Origin: Cryptomeria japonica
Lineage: Eukaryota; Streptophyta; Pinopsida; Cupressales; Cupressaceae
Direction: 5' to 3'
Length of the DNA stretch: 64,000 bases
Assembly (NCBI RefSeq): GCF_030272615.1
Contig: NC_081406.1
Span: 219,965,497 to 220,029,496 of the forward strand
How positions within the stretch are numbered: position 1 is the stretch's first letter; each line of letters opens with the position of its first letter. Under the pieces are notes generated by a model. That model did no database searches. It was given only the letters and a program-made list of their open reading frames with translations, and was not told the DNA's origin. This document shows positions 48,514-61,316 of the stretch, in pieces. The position numbers were made by a program, and so were the translations under genes.

Positions 48514-51481
48514 ATGGGGAATAAGAGGACTAGATCAAGGTTGTATAATCATAAAAGGGACGATAAGATGAAAGTTCATACAAAATGTAGTCAACAATAA
48601 TCCGTTGATGTTCAAGATCAACATGATGATGTTCAAGAAACATCTACTTAGGTACGAGATTAATTTTTATTTTTGGTATGAAAAATTTGATGGAAATGGA
48701 TGAAGATAGTCTTTACAATAAAATTCCATCTAAAGACATGATACCTGAAAGCACATTAAAATTGCATTGTGAGAAATTGTGGGATGATTATTTTGAAAAT
48801 AAGTCTATTATTGGAAGAGAACAATTATTTGCTAAGTTATTTAGGAAAAGGGAAGTGAAACCTATTTTGGAGTTGTTGGGTGTTGGTAATAAGAAAAGTT
48901 CTCCTAATACATTAGTAAAAGAAACTATAATTGAAAATTTACAAGAAGCATTGAATTGTATTGACAACATAAGTTGAGGTGTTGATTTAAGTGTTGCACA
49001 TAGAGCATTAATGACTATGATTACTAGTAAGAAATTGACTGATAGAAATCAAGTTAATGCAATTTCTCAATTAATGCATGTATCTAGAAGAACTATTCAA
49101 AGATATATTAGGAAGAAAAATATGTTGGATGAAAATATTGAAAAGAATTGGGTAAATATCTGTAATGTTCCTAGAAAAGACATAATTTCTAAAGATGTAA
49201 AAAGACAGGTCATTGATTATTGGACCAACCAATCTCATGTTTCTTCCAATAGAAGGGGCACTATATAGATGATAGATGAAAATGGTAAAAAGATTACACA
49301 TACAAAACATTTCTTAGATACAACACAAATTGAATCGTTTGAAGCATTCAAGCAAGAATTTTTGGATGTAAAGATTTTCCAAAGGATGTTTGAGAGATTA
49401 TGTCCTTTCTTTGTATGCATAAATAAGGTACGTGAAACTTGTTGTTGTCAAAATCATGTTGAATTTCATCTACACTTGCAATCATATAAGAATTTCTTGG
49501 CAACAATTAATCCAAATCTAGTCATTCCTACAAGTACAACACAATTTATGAAGTCTATTTTATGTGATAAATTAAAAGATTCAGATGGGTTCAAAATACA
49601 ATGTATAAAAGGTGAATGAAATGATTGTGGAGTTTTGAGTAAGTTTATGTTGCAAACTAAGAATATTGATATTCATGCACTAGTTATATGGAAGAGATTT
49701 GAATATGAGACATACCAAAGTAAGTTAGGAATTGAATCCAAAAAAATTATGTTGAAAGAGAGTGAATTGCCCTACATTCAGTTTATAGATAGATTTCATA
49801 ATATGATATATCCACATATCCAACATTGTCATGGTGCAAGATGGTAGGCTAAACAATTTTGTGATTCAAAGAATTGTTTTCCACTAGGTTGTATTCTTTC
49901 AATTGTAAATTTCTCTGAGAACTATACATTTAGTCCTCACATAGAAATTCAGAGTCAATATTATCATTATGATCAAGTTGCAATATTTGTACAAGTTTTC
50001 TATAGACATGCACAATTTCATGTAGATGGTATAGAGATTACTGAAAATGAATGCATTATCATCAAGGAGGTTCATTTCTATATCAATGATGATACATGTC
50101 ATGATAGGACCTATGTAGCACATTGTTTTGGAATATTTTTTGAAGATATTAAAGACCATGGGATAGAATGTACACAACAATGGATTTGGTCAGATGGATG
50201 TGTTGGTAAGTACATTAGATTTGAAATTTATTATAAGTTGATTTTTTTCTTATATATGATTTGATTGTATATAACAGGTCAAAATTTTAAATATATATAT
50301 ATATGTTATTCATGTTAGGGAAATTTAAATCAGTAAAAGCTTTTAACTAGTTATCCCTACAACATTCTCAATGTAGCATAAAGTTTTTGTGGAACTTCTT
50401 TGAGAGTAGACATGGAAAAGGAGAGCATGATGGAGCAGGAGCATGTGTGAAGTGTACACTTTGCCAACATGAACTTGCACATAAATTCTCTTCATAGGTT
50501 AACCAATTTTATATATATGTATGTACATGGGTTGTCCAATTTTCTAAAGTGAAATCTTTTGTACAGGTAACACCATACATAATTCTAATGATATTATTGA
50601 ATGGTGCAAAAATTATTTTGTTGGTCGTGATATAACTTACAACAAGCGTTATTTTTGGGAAGTTAAAGGTATATACATATAAATATTCTTAAACATTCAA
50701 GTGTTCTTGAATTAGTTTTAAAATTTGTGTATATATATGTACATGCATATGTGTGAAATGAACTAAAATGGACTAAATAATTTGTATTATCAGATATTGA
50801 TCGATCAAATCCTTATAATTGTCAATCAATTAATGGTATTAGAAGTTTTCATGACTATGGGATTCAGCAAGCCTCATGTTATTCTTGCAAGAGGAAAATC
50901 ATGCTTTTGTGTCGATTACATTGCGAACAACACTGATACTCATTGTCAGGATATTGTTGATGGATATGTTTTGCAATGGGAAATGAAAGAATTTTACACA
51001 ATTCCTCCTTATGAAGATAGTGACATTATTGATATTCATGATCCTCTATATTCAACTGATTATGAACGTGTTTTTGATTTAGTTGTTACAAGTGCGTGCA
51101 TGCATGTTTTGTAAACTATATATGTACATGTACAAATTTTTAAATTCTTATTTAATTTAATATTGTTCAAAATTAATTTAAAAATGTATAATGAACTAAT
51201 ATTGCTTGAAATATATATACATGTGGTCTATTTTCACAGGTGATATTTTTGCAGTGATTGTTGATCCTAACAATACTAAAAGTGTAGATTATTATCTACT
51301 GAGATGCACACAACCAAAATGCAAGTTATTGGAATTAGTTAATGATGATGATGGGCAACAATATCCCACTGGTTCAGTTGTTGTTGAAGGCACCTATTAT
51401 CAACAAATAAAGATAGATACAAATGGTGTAACATTCATTGATTATATGCTAGCCAAAAAGTTCTACACTACAGTCACTTAG
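48514..51481 (+). pseudogene. Intron-containing transposase-like gene, broken
   Basis: Possible start ATG 48514 (MGNKRTRSRLYNHKR); the main frame 48678-50205 has four stops and no shift. It contains a helix-turn-helix-like part (AISQLMHVSRRTIQRYIRK), then RLCPFFVCINKVRETCCCQ and CIKGE.NDCG. Later exons, judged by GT/AG borders and continuing protein, are 50319-50497, 50567-50668, 50794-51091 and 51240-51481; the second carries WNFFESRHGKGEHDGAGAC after SDGCVG. The pairing of an SDG motif with HGKGxxDGxG occurs in uncharacterised DDE-type transposase-like proteins of animals and plants, as I recall them; the superfamily is not certain. The text exon by exon is well kept despite the stops and a shift near 50900. 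A decayed host gene is the alternative. Confidence 0.55.
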
Positions 51482-53114
51482 TAATAGCAACAAGATTGCA
51501 GTTAGAGACATTTCCAAAAAGAGGGCGTTGCCTATTGAAGATCATGAATTTTTTTTAGAGATTATAAAAGATAGGAAGGATCCAGATTATATCTACTAGG
51601 AGCTTTAAGTTCACTTGTCATGTTTGAACAAGTAAATTATATTAAATAGGTCTTATTTTGATAAATTCATATATATTTAGATATTTCTAGACATGTGTTT
51701 ACATTTGGATAGCTTGTGGAAATTTAGTTTTGTTGATGCATCTATTTTATGTTTTATATGTTGATTTTACATGTTTTAGTCTTAAATTAAATATTTTGTG
51801 TCTATGCATTGAACATATATGTATTGATTTTAATTTTTAATTTTATTTATGTGTATGGATTTATTTCATTACATGTTGTCTTAAGGGGTCATTTAAACAC
51901 ATGTATGGATTCATTTATATTTGTACACATGCATGGATTCATTTTATTCATCTATGTATTCATTTAATTTATATTTAGACATGTATAATTTCATTTAATT
52001 ATGTTGTATATATAGTTACGTGTGTATATATAGTTACATCGGTAGTTTGGATTTTCAATGTGGGAATCAACTATTTAATCATCTTTAAATGCATGTATAC
52101 ATGTATCGATTCATTTATAGATATGCATGATCCAAGAGATCATCTATATATATGTTGTCTTAAGGGGTCTTAAGGGGATATTTGTGTCATGGATTCATTT
52201 ATATTTTTACACATGCATGGATTCATTTTATTCATCTATGTATTCATTTAATTTATATTTACATATGTATGGTTTAATTTAATTATGTTGTATGGATTCA
52301 TTTGATTATGTTGTCCTAAGGTGTTTTAAGTGGTCTTAAGGGGATATTTGCGTAATGGATATAAGTTCATTAAATTTTTGAAGTAAGTTCATTAAACATG
52401 CATAAACACTTAACTAAAATGAATAACTCAATTAAATTTTAACAACTAAATTTGTATTCTTAAGGGGATTTAACTAAAATGAACAACTAAATTAAATTTC
52501 AATCTAATTATGTTGTATTAAAGTGTTTTAAGTGGTCTTAAGGGGATTTAAGGGGATATTTGCATCACAGATTCTTTTATATTTTTACACATGCATGGAT
52601 TTGTTTTATTCATCTATGTATTCATTTAATTTATATTTACACATATATTATTTCATTTAATTATGTTTTTTGGATTCATCTAATTATGTTATCCTAAGGT
52701 GTTTTAAGTGGCCTTAAGGGGATTTAAGGGGATATTTGTGTCATGGATATAAGTTCATTAAATTTTTGAATTAAGTTCATTAAACATACATAAACACTTA
52801 ACTTTCAAAAGTGTAATCTTTAAACACTTAACTTTCAAAAATATGCAAAGTCTAGTATGAAATGTAGATTCCTAACACATATATGTATGTCTATCCATCA
52901 CATACACATTTGAAATTCAAATAACTATATCTATCACATAAAATTAACTAGAACACTTAACTAAATTCAGATGACTATCTATCATTTAAACACTTAACTT
53001 TCAAAAACGTAATCTATATATATATATAAACATGCAAAGTAGTATGAAATGTAGATCTATCTAACACATACATATATATGTCTATCTATTGCATGTACAC
53101 ATGTATTAAATGTC
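51482..53114. repeat. Non-coding region with diverged tandem repeats
   Basis: Text of the form TTTAAGTGGTCTTAAGGGG and ATGCATGGATTCATTTTATTC recurs near 51890, 52155, 52320, 52540 and 52700, giving 2-3 units of about 370 bases with partial copies. A second pair, AACACTTAACTTTCAAAAA with ATGCAAAGT..AGTATGAAATGTAGAT after it, lies at about 52825 and 52990. The region is the 3' flank of the transposase-like gene and continues after element G at 59686. Confidence 0.6.
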
Positions 53115-53119
53115 TAGTA

Positions 53120-54336
53120 TGTTAGACAGTTCAGATAACCAGAAGACAACTGAGAGGGGGGGGGTGAATTAGTTTTCATAGATTACAGGAACATTTCACA
53201 ATTAAAAATTTAATACCGGAACCCAAAACAATAATACCAAAATAGTAGTTGATCAATTAAGCATAAACAATAATCAAAGAATAAAATCCATCCACATAAC
53301 ACCAAGATTTGTACATTGAAAACCTGGTAAAGGGAAAAACCATAGTGGGAAGCCTACTTACAGTTAGATAATACTTTTGCAATAAGTATGCAAATTGCAA
53401 TGAAGGGGCCTGTAATTGCAGGAAGGCCAACAACCTACAGTGCACTACTCATCAGAAAAGGAGCCTCACTAACTACATATAAATCTAGACTACAATCTAG
53501 AGAAGTGTTGAACTGCAAAAGATCGCATCTCCCATGCCTGAGTACAGTTCTAGTTAAGCTCAATACCAGAGAACTAAATCCTCTTACATAAACCCAATTA
53601 GATCTCCAATGATTGACCAACTCCTCTTCCTGAATGATATTACATTATTCACACATTAGATTCCTTGACCATGACCTCTTACATTTTCCATGATGATCTG
53701 TAATGAGATCTTACATCTATATATACAAACCCTTGACCATAAACAATCAAGTTGGCCACCAGATAATAAACCAATTAAATAAATACAAACCATGTTGGCC
53801 TTAGACCGAACAAGTAATATCAACACATAAGACATCCCAGAAATACATCAATATGTCATATCCATACGTTACATTAAAGCCAGTCCATAACCTAGATCAA
53901 CTGGTACCAAGTATTGGTCCACATGCTTCAACAATGATCTCCATCCACCAAGTCTCAAACATGATCACCAACAACATCCTAAAACTCCATTAGAAGTTGC
54001 ACCAACACCACATGCATTTCATCAAAGATCTCCATCAAAAGCTCTACCGATGAAACCCTCATTAGAACCAGAAACCAATCTTCTAAGAAAGAATGATAGA
54101 ATCCAATCACTAGACCAAAACCAACTAACCAAATATGAGTATAAGTATCATGAACAAGCCAATTCCATCACCAGACTATACTAGAGCCTACCAGATCATA
54201 CTGGATCCAAGTTAACTAGAAACCACTTTACCTACAGGGACCAGAAGGGTGTTTGTAAAGAATCCAAGCAACTAGTGTTGACATCAATGACAAAACATCA
54301 ATATAACACTTAATAAATTCTATCAAATGGCCAACA
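53120..54336 (-). repeat. 3' LTR of element G (1217 bp)
   Basis: The longer of the pair. It holds about 500 bases (about 53465-53970) absent from the 5' LTR. The plus-strand text near the left end, AACTGAGAGGGGGGGGGTG, is the shared G-rich LTR motif. Confidence 0.85.
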
Positions 54337-54363
54337 ATCTCTCCCTTTGGCATTGATAGCAAG
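54337..54363 (-). other. Polypurine tract region of element G
   Basis: Minus strand: CTTGCTATCAATGCCAAAGG then GAGAGAT, followed by the LTR start TGTTGGC. Three to four bases differ from E. Confidence 0.85.
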
Positions 54364-54747
54364 ACTAGATGTGAAAAACATCTAAGTACCAAGAAATGCC
54401 AAACAAGTCTCCTCTTGTGGAAGACAACCAACAAACTCCTACATATAGCTCCGAATATTAACAACAATACCACTCCCTTTCTTTTCTTTTTCACATTCCT
54501 TTTTGTTTTCACATCAGTATAACTCCCCCTTTGACATCAATGCTAGAAATCTGACAAAAATATCAAAGCAAAAATATAAGCCTCTAAATTCCAAAGCTAA
54601 CTACTCCCCTTGAAAAATAGTATCCCACATCAATACCAGAATGAATAGTATCTCTAATAGTGCATACCTGACTGATGCCAAACCATATCAATCAAGTCTC
54701 TATCGGGGGGTGGAAACTCTGAGTCTATCTCTCAGGTATTCAAATGA

Positions 54748-57700
54748 TTACTTGGATAAAGGTTTAGTGAAAATATCTGCATCTACTCTTTAGTGTTCAC
54801 ATAAACTAGTCTAACTTCATTTGCTTCCACCTTCTCCTTCAAAAATTTATACTTGATAGATATGTACTTTATTTTAGAATGAAATACCAGATTCTTTGAT
54901 ATATCAATAGCAATAGAGTTATCATAGTGAATAACTACTGGTGCATCACAATCCACCTTTATATCCTTCAACATTTGCTTCATCCATAAAACTTGTGTAT
55001 AATTAGTAGCAACAACAACATACTCAGCTTTAGCAGTAGATAGAGAAGTACATGATTGTTTCTTGCTGATCCATGAAACCAACTTCTTTTCAAGAAAGAA
55101 AGCTCCACCGGACATACTTTTCCGGTCATCAACATCTCTAGCCCAATCAACATCTATATATGCACATAAAGTAAAGTTATCATCCTTAGGGTACCATAAG
55201 CCATATTTTGATGTACCTTGCAAGTATCTAAAAATCCTTTTCACCACCATCTCATGATTTTCTCTAGGATCACTCTGAAATCTTGAAACAATACAAACAC
55301 CATTCATAATGTCAGGCATAGTCTGAGTGAAATAAAGGAAACCTCCAATCATAGATTTGTATCTTATAGGATTTATCAGTGCAAAAACATCTTTTCTTGT
55401 CAATTTCTCACTTGTAACCATAGGAGTACTTACCAGTTTAGAATATCCCATATCAAATTTCTTCAATAGTTCCTTAGCATATTTAGTTTGATAGATAAAA
55501 ATTCCTTTGTTCAGTTTGAGTAATCTACAAACCTAAGAAAAATTTCATCTCACCAATTATGGACATCTCAAATTCTTTCTCCATATTCTTAGAAAATTCT
55601 ATGCATAATTTATCTTCACCTCCAAAAAAAATGTCATCAACAAATACTTCAACAATCAGTATTTCATCAGTAGTGATTTAATAATATAAATTATTGTCAA
55701 CACTACCCTTAGTAAAACCAAGCTTCAAAAGATATTTATCCAACCTTGCATACCAAACTCTAGGTGCTTGTTTCAATCCATATAAAGCTTTCCTTAATCC
55801 GCAAACCATATCTGTATCATCTGATAGTGAAAAACCATTGGTTTTCTCAATATAAACTTCCTCATCAAGATCCCCATTCAAAAATGCACAAATAACATCC
55901 ATTTGATAAACCTTGTAGTTTTTATAAGTAGAATAGGCAAGAAACAATCTCACAACTTCAATCCTAGCTACAGGTGCAAAAGTCTCTCCATAATAAATTC
56001 CTTCCTTCTGAGAATATACTTTACAAACCAATCTAGCCTTATTCCTTATAACTTGACCATCCTCATTCAATTTATTCCTAAAAACCCATTTAGTTCCAAT
56101 AACATTTTTATTTTTAGGCCATGGAAACAAAGTCCATGTGTTATTTTCTCAATCTAATCTAATTCTTCTTCCATAGCTTTTAACCAATGTTCATCTTTAC
56201 ATGCTTCAATTATTGATACCAGTTCAACTTGTGAAATTAAACATACCTCATTAGTTGCCATTCTTCTTCTTGTCATCACTCCATTGCTCTTATCCCTAAT
56301 GATTTGATCTTCAGAATGATTCAATCTCACATACCTAGGAGTCTTTTGACATTTTGTTCCTCTTCCCTATTCTTCAATTACTGTAGAGTTCTCTGATTTT
56401 GCTGGAGTAACTAGTTCAACTCTTTGTTCTGGTAAAGGTGCTACCAGTATAGATATAATCATTTCCACTATCGGTTCCTTCTCATAAACTCTGATTTGAC
56501 TTATGTTCAACTGATCTACTTTGACATTAGCACTCTCCACAATTCTCTGCAATCTCTTGTTATAACATCTATATGCTTTGGTTTTATTAGAATAACCAAA
56601 AAATATGCCTTCATCACATCTACGATCAAATTTCCCAATAATATCATCTCTCTTGATATAACATTTACTACCAAAAATTCTGAAATACTTAACTATAGGT
56701 GTATTTCCAAACCATAATTCATAAGGTGTCTTACCAGTTTCCCATTTGATATGTACTATGTTGAATGTATAAACCATTGTACTCACTATTCTCTCCAGTA
56801 GATATGAGGTAGATTAGCTTCCATCATCATTGCTCTAGTAGCATCTAAGATAGTTATGTTTTTCCTTTCCATAACTCCATTCTACTGAGGTGTCCGGGGA
56901 GCAGAAACTTGTCTTCTTATACGATGTTTTTCACAAAAGCTATTAAACTCACTGGATGTGATTTCTCCACCATGATCTGATCTTAAAAATTTAATCTTCA
57001 ATCTTGTCTCAGTTTCCACTTTAGCCTTAAAGATTTTAAACTTTTTAAATGCTTCAGATTTTTCTCTCAAAAAAGTAAGCCACAACATTCTAGAATAATC
57101 ATCAATGATTAGCAGGAAATATCTATCACCATAAAAACTTTTAACTCTAGCAGGGCCACATAAATCAATATGAATAAGATCAAGAAAATTATTTGATTTA
57201 TCTTGTATACTCCTAAAAGAGGTTCTGACCTGTTTACCCATTTGACAATCTTTACATACCGAATTATAGGGCTTCATAATCTTAGGTATATCCCTAACCG
57301 CCTTAGTTGAACTGATCTTCACAATGCAATCAAAATTGACATGATAAAACCTTTTATGCCATAGCCAACTCTCATCAATTTGTGTAATCAAACTTTTCTT
57401 CTCACCAGAGTTCAAATGAAATATATTACCCTTTGTCTATGTACCGGTTGCAATCTCCAAGCCAGATCTGTTAATGATTTTGCATTTTCCATCCTTAAAC
57501 TATAATTAAAATCCCTTATCTACTAATTGTCCTACACTCAAAAGATTATGCCTCAAACCTTCAACATAATATACATTGTCAGTATTATTCTTACCATCCA
57601 ATGATATAGTTCTTTTTCCTTTGCTCATACATGCCTTTTCATCTCCAAATCTAACTAGTCCACCATTAAATTCTTGCAAAGATAGAAACTTCCCTTTATC

Positions 57701-58915
57701 TCCAGTCATATGATGTGAACAACCGCTGTCAACTACCCATTCATCCTTGTCTTCAATTTTAGCAGTAAGTGCCTTCTCTTTAAGTACATTCTCTTCAAGT
57801 GCTGGATCATCTTCCTTGATAGCTAGGAACACCCATTCCTTCCCATTGCTGGATCAAATAGAAGAGTCTTTTTCTAGTTCATCATTTGAATTAGTAATGC
57901 CTTCCTCATCTGCTATGTAGCATAATTTGTCTCTATTTTTCTTGTACTTATATTTGTTATGATATTTAGGGTTAGGCTTAAATGATATTTTAACTCTTTC
58001 TTCAAATCTTGAATTCCTTTCAGGACATCTAGATTCAAAATGACCAATCTTATTACATATAAAACATTTAAAAGGTGCTTTTCCTTCATACTTACTTCCT
58101 ATCGGTCCTTTTGGTACTCTTCTAACAAATAGTGCTTCAACTTTCTCAAACTCATAATCTTCTCTCTTCATATTTTCTAAATCCTTTCCATATAAAGCTT
58201 TCTAGTCTTTCTTACTAGTTGTAGATGTAGATGCATGAAAAGAAGGTTCAGTCTTCACAGCTTCAGAAGGTCGAAATCTCTTAAGCTCAAAAGCAAATAA
58301 TTTCCTAGCAAAGGTATCTCCGTTGACAAATGTATTAGCCATTGTTATCAATTCATTAATAGCAATAGTCTTCATTTTTTAAGCTAGTGGTAGGGATCTC
58401 AGGACTTTAGAAATAATTTCATCTTTGCTCAGAGTTCCACCACAACATTGAATTCCCATAACAATCTCATTTACCCTTTTCGCTATTGCATTAATCCTTT
58501 CATCTTCTTCCATCTTCAGGTTTTCATACCTCACCCAGTAACCATCAAGTTTAGCAATCTTCACTATATGATCACCTTCATTAAGAGTCTCCAACTTATC
58601 CCATATAGCCTTTCTAGATGATTTGTTTGTTAATCCCATTATTTGCTGATCAAAAAGTGCACACAAGAGGGCTTCTCTTTCTCTACAATCATTCTCAAGC
58701 TCCTTGTCTAGGTTAGCCGGAGGAGGATTTCCAGATTCTAGATTATAGGGTGTGACACCATTCTATGTGATCTCCCAAATCTCCTTGCCAAGACATCTCA
58801 AATGAGTCTCCATCCAAATATTCCATACTATGTAATTTGCGTCATCAAGCCTCAAAATATCCCTTTGAAAGATAGCTCCAGAAGAATTGGATGAACTTGA
58901 ACTGTTAGTCGCCAT
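54748..58915 (-). pseudogene. gag-pol polyprotein of element G, broken
   Basis: Starts at ATG 58915 (MATNSSSSSNSSGAIF). From there to about 56880 one frame with seven stops holds gag with a knuckle (CFICNKIGHFESRC, about 58040-58080), protease (EWVVDSGCSHHMTGD), the integrase HHCC part (WLWHKRFYHVN...CKDC) and the integrase core (IHIDLCGP, IIDDYSR, NGVMERKN; D, D and E present). Shifts near 56800, 56140 and 55660 follow. Reverse transcriptase: KWVFRNKLNEDGQVIRNKAR, YQMDVICAFLNGDLDEEVYI, GLKQAPRVWY and FVDD near 55640. RNase H: AYIDVDWARDVDDRKSMSG, STAKAEYV, HYDNSIAI. The last codons give TKPLSK then TAA at 54750-54748, after a shift near 54790. Role: complete copy-and-paste machinery for the element, now dead. 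Confidence 0.85.
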
Positions 58916-58973
58916 ATGATCTTCTTCAAGTAGTTAAGCTTTCTGTAGAGAGGAACAATGTTGTGATAGCGAT

Positions 58974-59680
58974 TGTTGGATAGTTTAGATAACTAGAAGA
59001 CAACTGAGAGGGGGGGGTGAATCAATTATCACAAATTATAGAAACATTCAGCAATTAAAATTTTAATACCGGAACCCAAAATAATAATACCAGAATAGCA
59101 GTTAATCAATTAAGTATAAACAATAATCATAGAATAAAAGCCATTCACATAACACAAGGATTTGTACATGGAAAACCCGCCAAAGGGAAAAACCATGGTG
59201 GGAAGCCTACCCACAGTCAGATAATACTTCTACAGTAAGTATGTGAATTACAATGAAGGGGCCTACCCTTGCAAGAAGGCCAACAACCTAGAGTGCACTG
59301 CTCATCACAAAAGGAGCATCCTAAAACTCCATGAGAAGCTGCAACAACACCACTTATGCATTTCATCAAAGATTTCCATCAAAATATTTGCCGGTGAAAC
59401 CCTCGCTAGAACTAGAAACCAATCTTCTAAGCAAGCAGGATAGCATCCAATCACCAAACCAGAACCAACTAACCAAATATGAGTATAAGTATCATGAACA
59501 AGCCAATTCCATCACTAGACTATATCGGAGCCTGCTAGATCATCCTGGATCCAACTTAACCAGAAACCACTTAACCTACCAGAGCCATAAGGGTATCGAT
59601 AAAGAATCCAAACAACTAGTGTTGACATCAATGACAAAACATCAATGCAACTCATAATCAATTCCATCAAATGGCCAACA
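58974..59680 (-). repeat. 5' LTR of element G (707 bp, internally deleted)
   Basis: Matches both ends of 53120-54336 but goes directly from CACAAAAGGAGC to ATCCTAAAACTCC (near 59308), leaving out about 500 bases. The primer binding site next to it is atypical: on the minus strand the LTR end ...CCAACA is followed by ATCGCTATCACAAC, which differs from TGGTATCAGAGCC at several positions. Confidence 0.85.
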
Positions 59681-59685
59681 TAGCA

Positions 59686-59810
59686 CACATACACACATGA
59701 AATATGGAAAATAAATATCTAGTACACATATGCATATGAAATGTCTAGTACATATTACAAATATGAAATGTCTAGAAAATGTGTGCACATGCACATATAT
59801 AAACAATGGG
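59686..59810. other. 3' flank of the duplicated-exon gene
   Basis: Short repeats of GAAATGTCTAG (at about 59749, 59766 and just left of element G at 53108) show that this DNA is continuous with 53114 once element G is removed. Confidence 0.7.
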
Positions 59811-61316
59811 TCACTCGGGGCCCTGTCTTGAACCATGTCCTGATCCATGCGCCTGCAATAGAGTATGCACGCATAAACTCATACATTAAAGATTTAATTC
59901 ATGTACTAGAGTAAAATTTTTTAAGTAACATAAATTAAGAGAATTTTCACGTATACAAACATACCTTTGAAGAGTTTCTAACATCACCACCATGTGCATG
60001 CAAGATTCTAGGATGTCTATGTGATGAGGAGGTCAACTTGCATGATAGTGGTGCATCCTGTAATGTTGTAATTTTATTAGATATACATACACATATATTT
60101 ATAACTTGGAACTTAACCCTTTAAATATAGAACTTAAACATTTAAAATAAACAATTGATTTAAATTTATACCTGTGTCTCCTGATGAACAGGGTCGGTGG
60201 CAATGTGCAAATCCTCAAACATCACCCAATGTGTCTGCAATAGATTATGCACGCATAAACTCATACATTAAACATTTAAATCATACTAGAGTAAATTTTT
60301 TTAAGTAAAATATATTAAGATCATATGTGTAGACAAACATACCTCTGAAGGGTCTCTAACATCACCACCATGTGCATCCAGGATTCTAGGACATCTATGT
60401 GACGAGTAGCTCAACCTGTGTGATAGTGGTGCATCCTGCAATATTGAAATTTTGTTAGATATACATACACATATATTTATAACTTGGAACCTACCCCTTT
60501 AAATATAGAACTTAAATATTTAAGAAACAATTAATTTAAATTTATAATGTATGCATGTGTCTCTTGATGAATAGGACTAGTGGCAATGTGTAAATCCTCA
60601 AACATCACCCCCTATGCCTGCAATATAAATTACACATGAACTCACATGTACATTATTTAAACATTGATTATTAAGTTTAATATATATGTATTTATATGTA
60701 ATTTATTTTAAAGATCAAATCGAATCTACTTGAACATGTACATGTACATGGTTGTAGATAAACATACCTCGGGGTCTCTAACACCTCCATTTTGTGCATG
60801 TTGGACTCTAGAATGTTTGCAGGATGAATGGATCATCTTGTGCAATGCTCGCTCATCCTAGACAATACACACATTTTGTTCAATATATAATTTAAATAAC
60901 TTAAAATTATTTAATAAACACCTAGATATCTCTTTAAATAGAACTTAACAACAAAAAAATAATAATTTAAACTTTATATATACCTGTGTCTCTTGATGAA
61001 CAACTTGGTCAGTGGCGACATCCAAATTTTCTTTTGTCTTGACTTCAACCTTGAACTCTACTTTTTCTTTTTCTACATTTTTCTCAAGAACCGGAGGCTC
61101 AACTATAACAGTCAAAGGATTCTCAATCTTGTCCTTTCCTTCCTCTACTTTCCCTATGTCCTCTTCTCCAACTTCTTCTTGTACATTGGCCTCTGCATGC
61201 TCAATTTTCTAGACTTCTGGAATATAAGTGTCATCCACTATCTACTGGGCTTTCAGATACTCTTCATTTCACAAAGATCTTCTATAGACCTTCAAATTCT
61301 TCTTGAAATTCATCAT
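59811..61316 (-). CDS. Intron-containing gene with tandemly duplicated exon pairs, unknown function, possibly decayed
   Basis: Minus strand, 5' to 3'. A long exon 61316-60984 after an AATTGCAG acceptor: acidic, Val/Glu/Lys-rich (EANVQEEVGEEDIGKVEE), with three in-frame TGA/TAG codons near its start, ending DVATDQVVHQETQ. Then B1 60857-60768 (DERALHKMIHSSCKHSRV), A1 60617 to about 60556, B2 60435-60343 (DAPLSHRLSYSSHRCPRIL), A2 60234-60172 (THWVMFEDLHIATDPVHQ), B3 60057-59965 (DAPLSCKLTSSSHRHP), and a last exon 59852-59811 ending GPE and TGA. A exons end HQET[QH], like the long exon. B exons are 90-93 bases and A2 is 63, all phase 0 with GT and AG borders, except that A1 has lost its donor and has an early TAG. 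I recognise no domain. Upstream exons are not found. Confidence 0.5.

Larger units (their letters stand above)
53120..59680 (-). mobile_element. Element G: copia-type LTR retrotransposon with gag-pol, minus strand
   Basis: LTRs at 53120-54336 and 58974-59680; flanks TAGTA (53115-53119) and TAGCA (59681-59685), a 5-bp duplication with one change. Polypurine tract at 54337-54363. Domain order on the minus strand is gag, protease, integrase, reverse transcriptase, RNase H, the copia order. Motifs such as SAPRTPQ.NGVMERKN suggest the Sirevirus (Maximus/SIRE) side of copia. Many stops and at least three frameshifts make it non-functional. Confidence 0.9.

Noticed and set aside
51860-53100. Regularly spaced short repeats as a CRISPR-like array
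   Set aside because: Units are long, diverged and without spacers of constant length; this is plant nuclear DNA.
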